From: CAZGVW01 sp964529265
GTDB lineage: Bacteria; Planctomycetota; Phycisphaerae; Phycisphaerales; UBA1924
Assembly: GCA_964529265.1 (NCBI GenBank)
Contig: CAZGVW010000045.1
Coordinates: forward strand, 1-5,717
DNA: 5,717 nucleotides
Direction of reading: 5' to 3'
In this document: piece by piece, positions 5,456-5,717 of the stretch
How the letters are laid out: each line of letters begins with the position of its first letter
Numbering within the stretch: the first letter of the stretch is position 1
The notes under the pieces: generated by a model
The model's input: only the letters and a program-made list of their open reading frames with translations
Told to the model about the DNA's origin: nothing
The model's database searches: none
Made by a program: the position numbers and the translations under genes

Positions 5456-5717
5456 CCCACTCTGCGGCCGGCCATCGGGAACCGCGAGGCGGAAGGCTGC
5501 GGTCGGTGAGGGAGTCGAGTGGAAGATCGCGCTCATCCGCGGCTGTGAGAGTCGGTCAGGAGCCCTCGGAACCAGAGGCACCGCCACCGACGGTGGCCTC
5601 TTCCCTGCGCTGCTCGAGCACTCGCAGCGCCCGCATGAACGTCTCACGAACCGTGCGGCGGTTCGCCCGGCTACCGTAGTTCGACCGCAGCTCGAGGGCT
5701 CGAAGGTTGTCCCGGAT
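5294..5717. repeat. Inverted repeat: 170-base arms formed by two convergent gene ends
   Basis: The left arm, 5294-5463, is repeated in reverse complement at 5548-5717. By eye the two differ at 12 of 170 positions, 11 of them within the 162 coding bases. Identity fades 8 bases after each stop codon, leaving a unique centre of 84 bases (5464-5547). The right arm runs off the window, so the real length is unknown and identity may continue to the left of 5294. Transcripts running through both genes could fold on themselves, and the two messages are partly complementary. Confidence 0.9.
5556..5717 (-). CDS. 3' end of a second CehA/McbA-family metallohydrolase (partial, convergent copy)
   Basis: The minus strand from the window edge encodes 53 residues beginning IRDNLRALELRSNYG and ending GGGASGSEGS, with TGA at 5556-5558. 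Aligned with the C terminus of the metallohydrolase at 3776-5455, 50 of 53 residues are identical; the changes are Gln to Arg, Pro to Ser and Gly to Glu. Seven further codons differ silently, so the copy is diverged but conserved as protein. Only the helical tail lies in the window; the catalytic part must lie to the right, so function is inferred from the paralogue. Its stop codon is 100 bases from that of the facing gene, and I see no T-tailed terminator between them. A duplicated tail rather than a whole gene is possible. Confidence 0.8.
   Translation of the reverse strand: MRDNLRALELRSNYGSRANRRTVRETFMRALRVLEQRREEATVGGGASGSEGS

Noticed and set aside
4184..5647. 487-codon minus-strand open frame across the metallohydrolase gene.
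   Set aside because: It is antisense to a clearly recognisable metallohydrolase, rich in Arg and Pro, and without family motifs; it is a shadow of GC-rich coding sequence.
1..5717. CRISPR arrays, tRNA or rRNA genes, phage genes.
   Set aside because: No regularly spaced repeats, no tRNA-like cloverleaf ending in CCA and no rRNA-like stretch were seen on either strand.

Overview
The window looks like a piece of a moderately GC-rich bacterial chromosome in an accessory, gene-decaying region. A zinc-ribbon remnant with the spacing CPxCGY...RCPECG, a stand-alone seven-bladed 'regulator propeller' lipoprotein and a secreted CehA/McbA-type metallohydrolase are all common in Planctomycetota. That phylum is my best guess, but it is an inference from gene style, since there is no rRNA or other marker here.

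Layout. Positions 1-304 show no convincing gene. Positions 305-921 hold an MNT/HEPN toxin-antitoxin pair on the + strand: an intact mntA-like nucleotidyltransferase antitoxin, overlapped by a hepT-like HEPN toxin whose frame is broken near its first helix. A hairpin (931-953) separates this pair from minus-strand wreckage: the first ~110 residues of an exported SxxK serine hydrolase (start at 1670, good ribosome-binding site), running in frame into a decayed zinc-ribbon gene that carries a one-base deletion and an amber codon. A ~210-bp divergent region follows, then an intact lipoprotein gene (1883-2998) with seven propeller blades and visibly more A/T-ending codons than its neighbours. Positions 3000-3775 are mostly debris: the start of an IS3-type orfA with its ribosome-binding site but a lost start codon and two stop codons, a 15-bp perfect hairpin, and a short coding-like orphan fragment. 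Positions 3776-5455 encode an exported CehA/McbA-family metallohydrolase. The window ends in the 3' end of a second, convergent copy of that gene.

The genes do not form one pathway. The main points are (1) the antitoxin-intact, toxin-broken MNT/HEPN pair, (2) the tail-to-tail inverted duplication of the metallohydrolase gene, in which 54 shared codons differ mostly at silent sites, and (3) a cluster of truncated genes and an IS scar, which marks this as a rearranging locus. I did not see a clearly new multi-gene defence or metabolic system.
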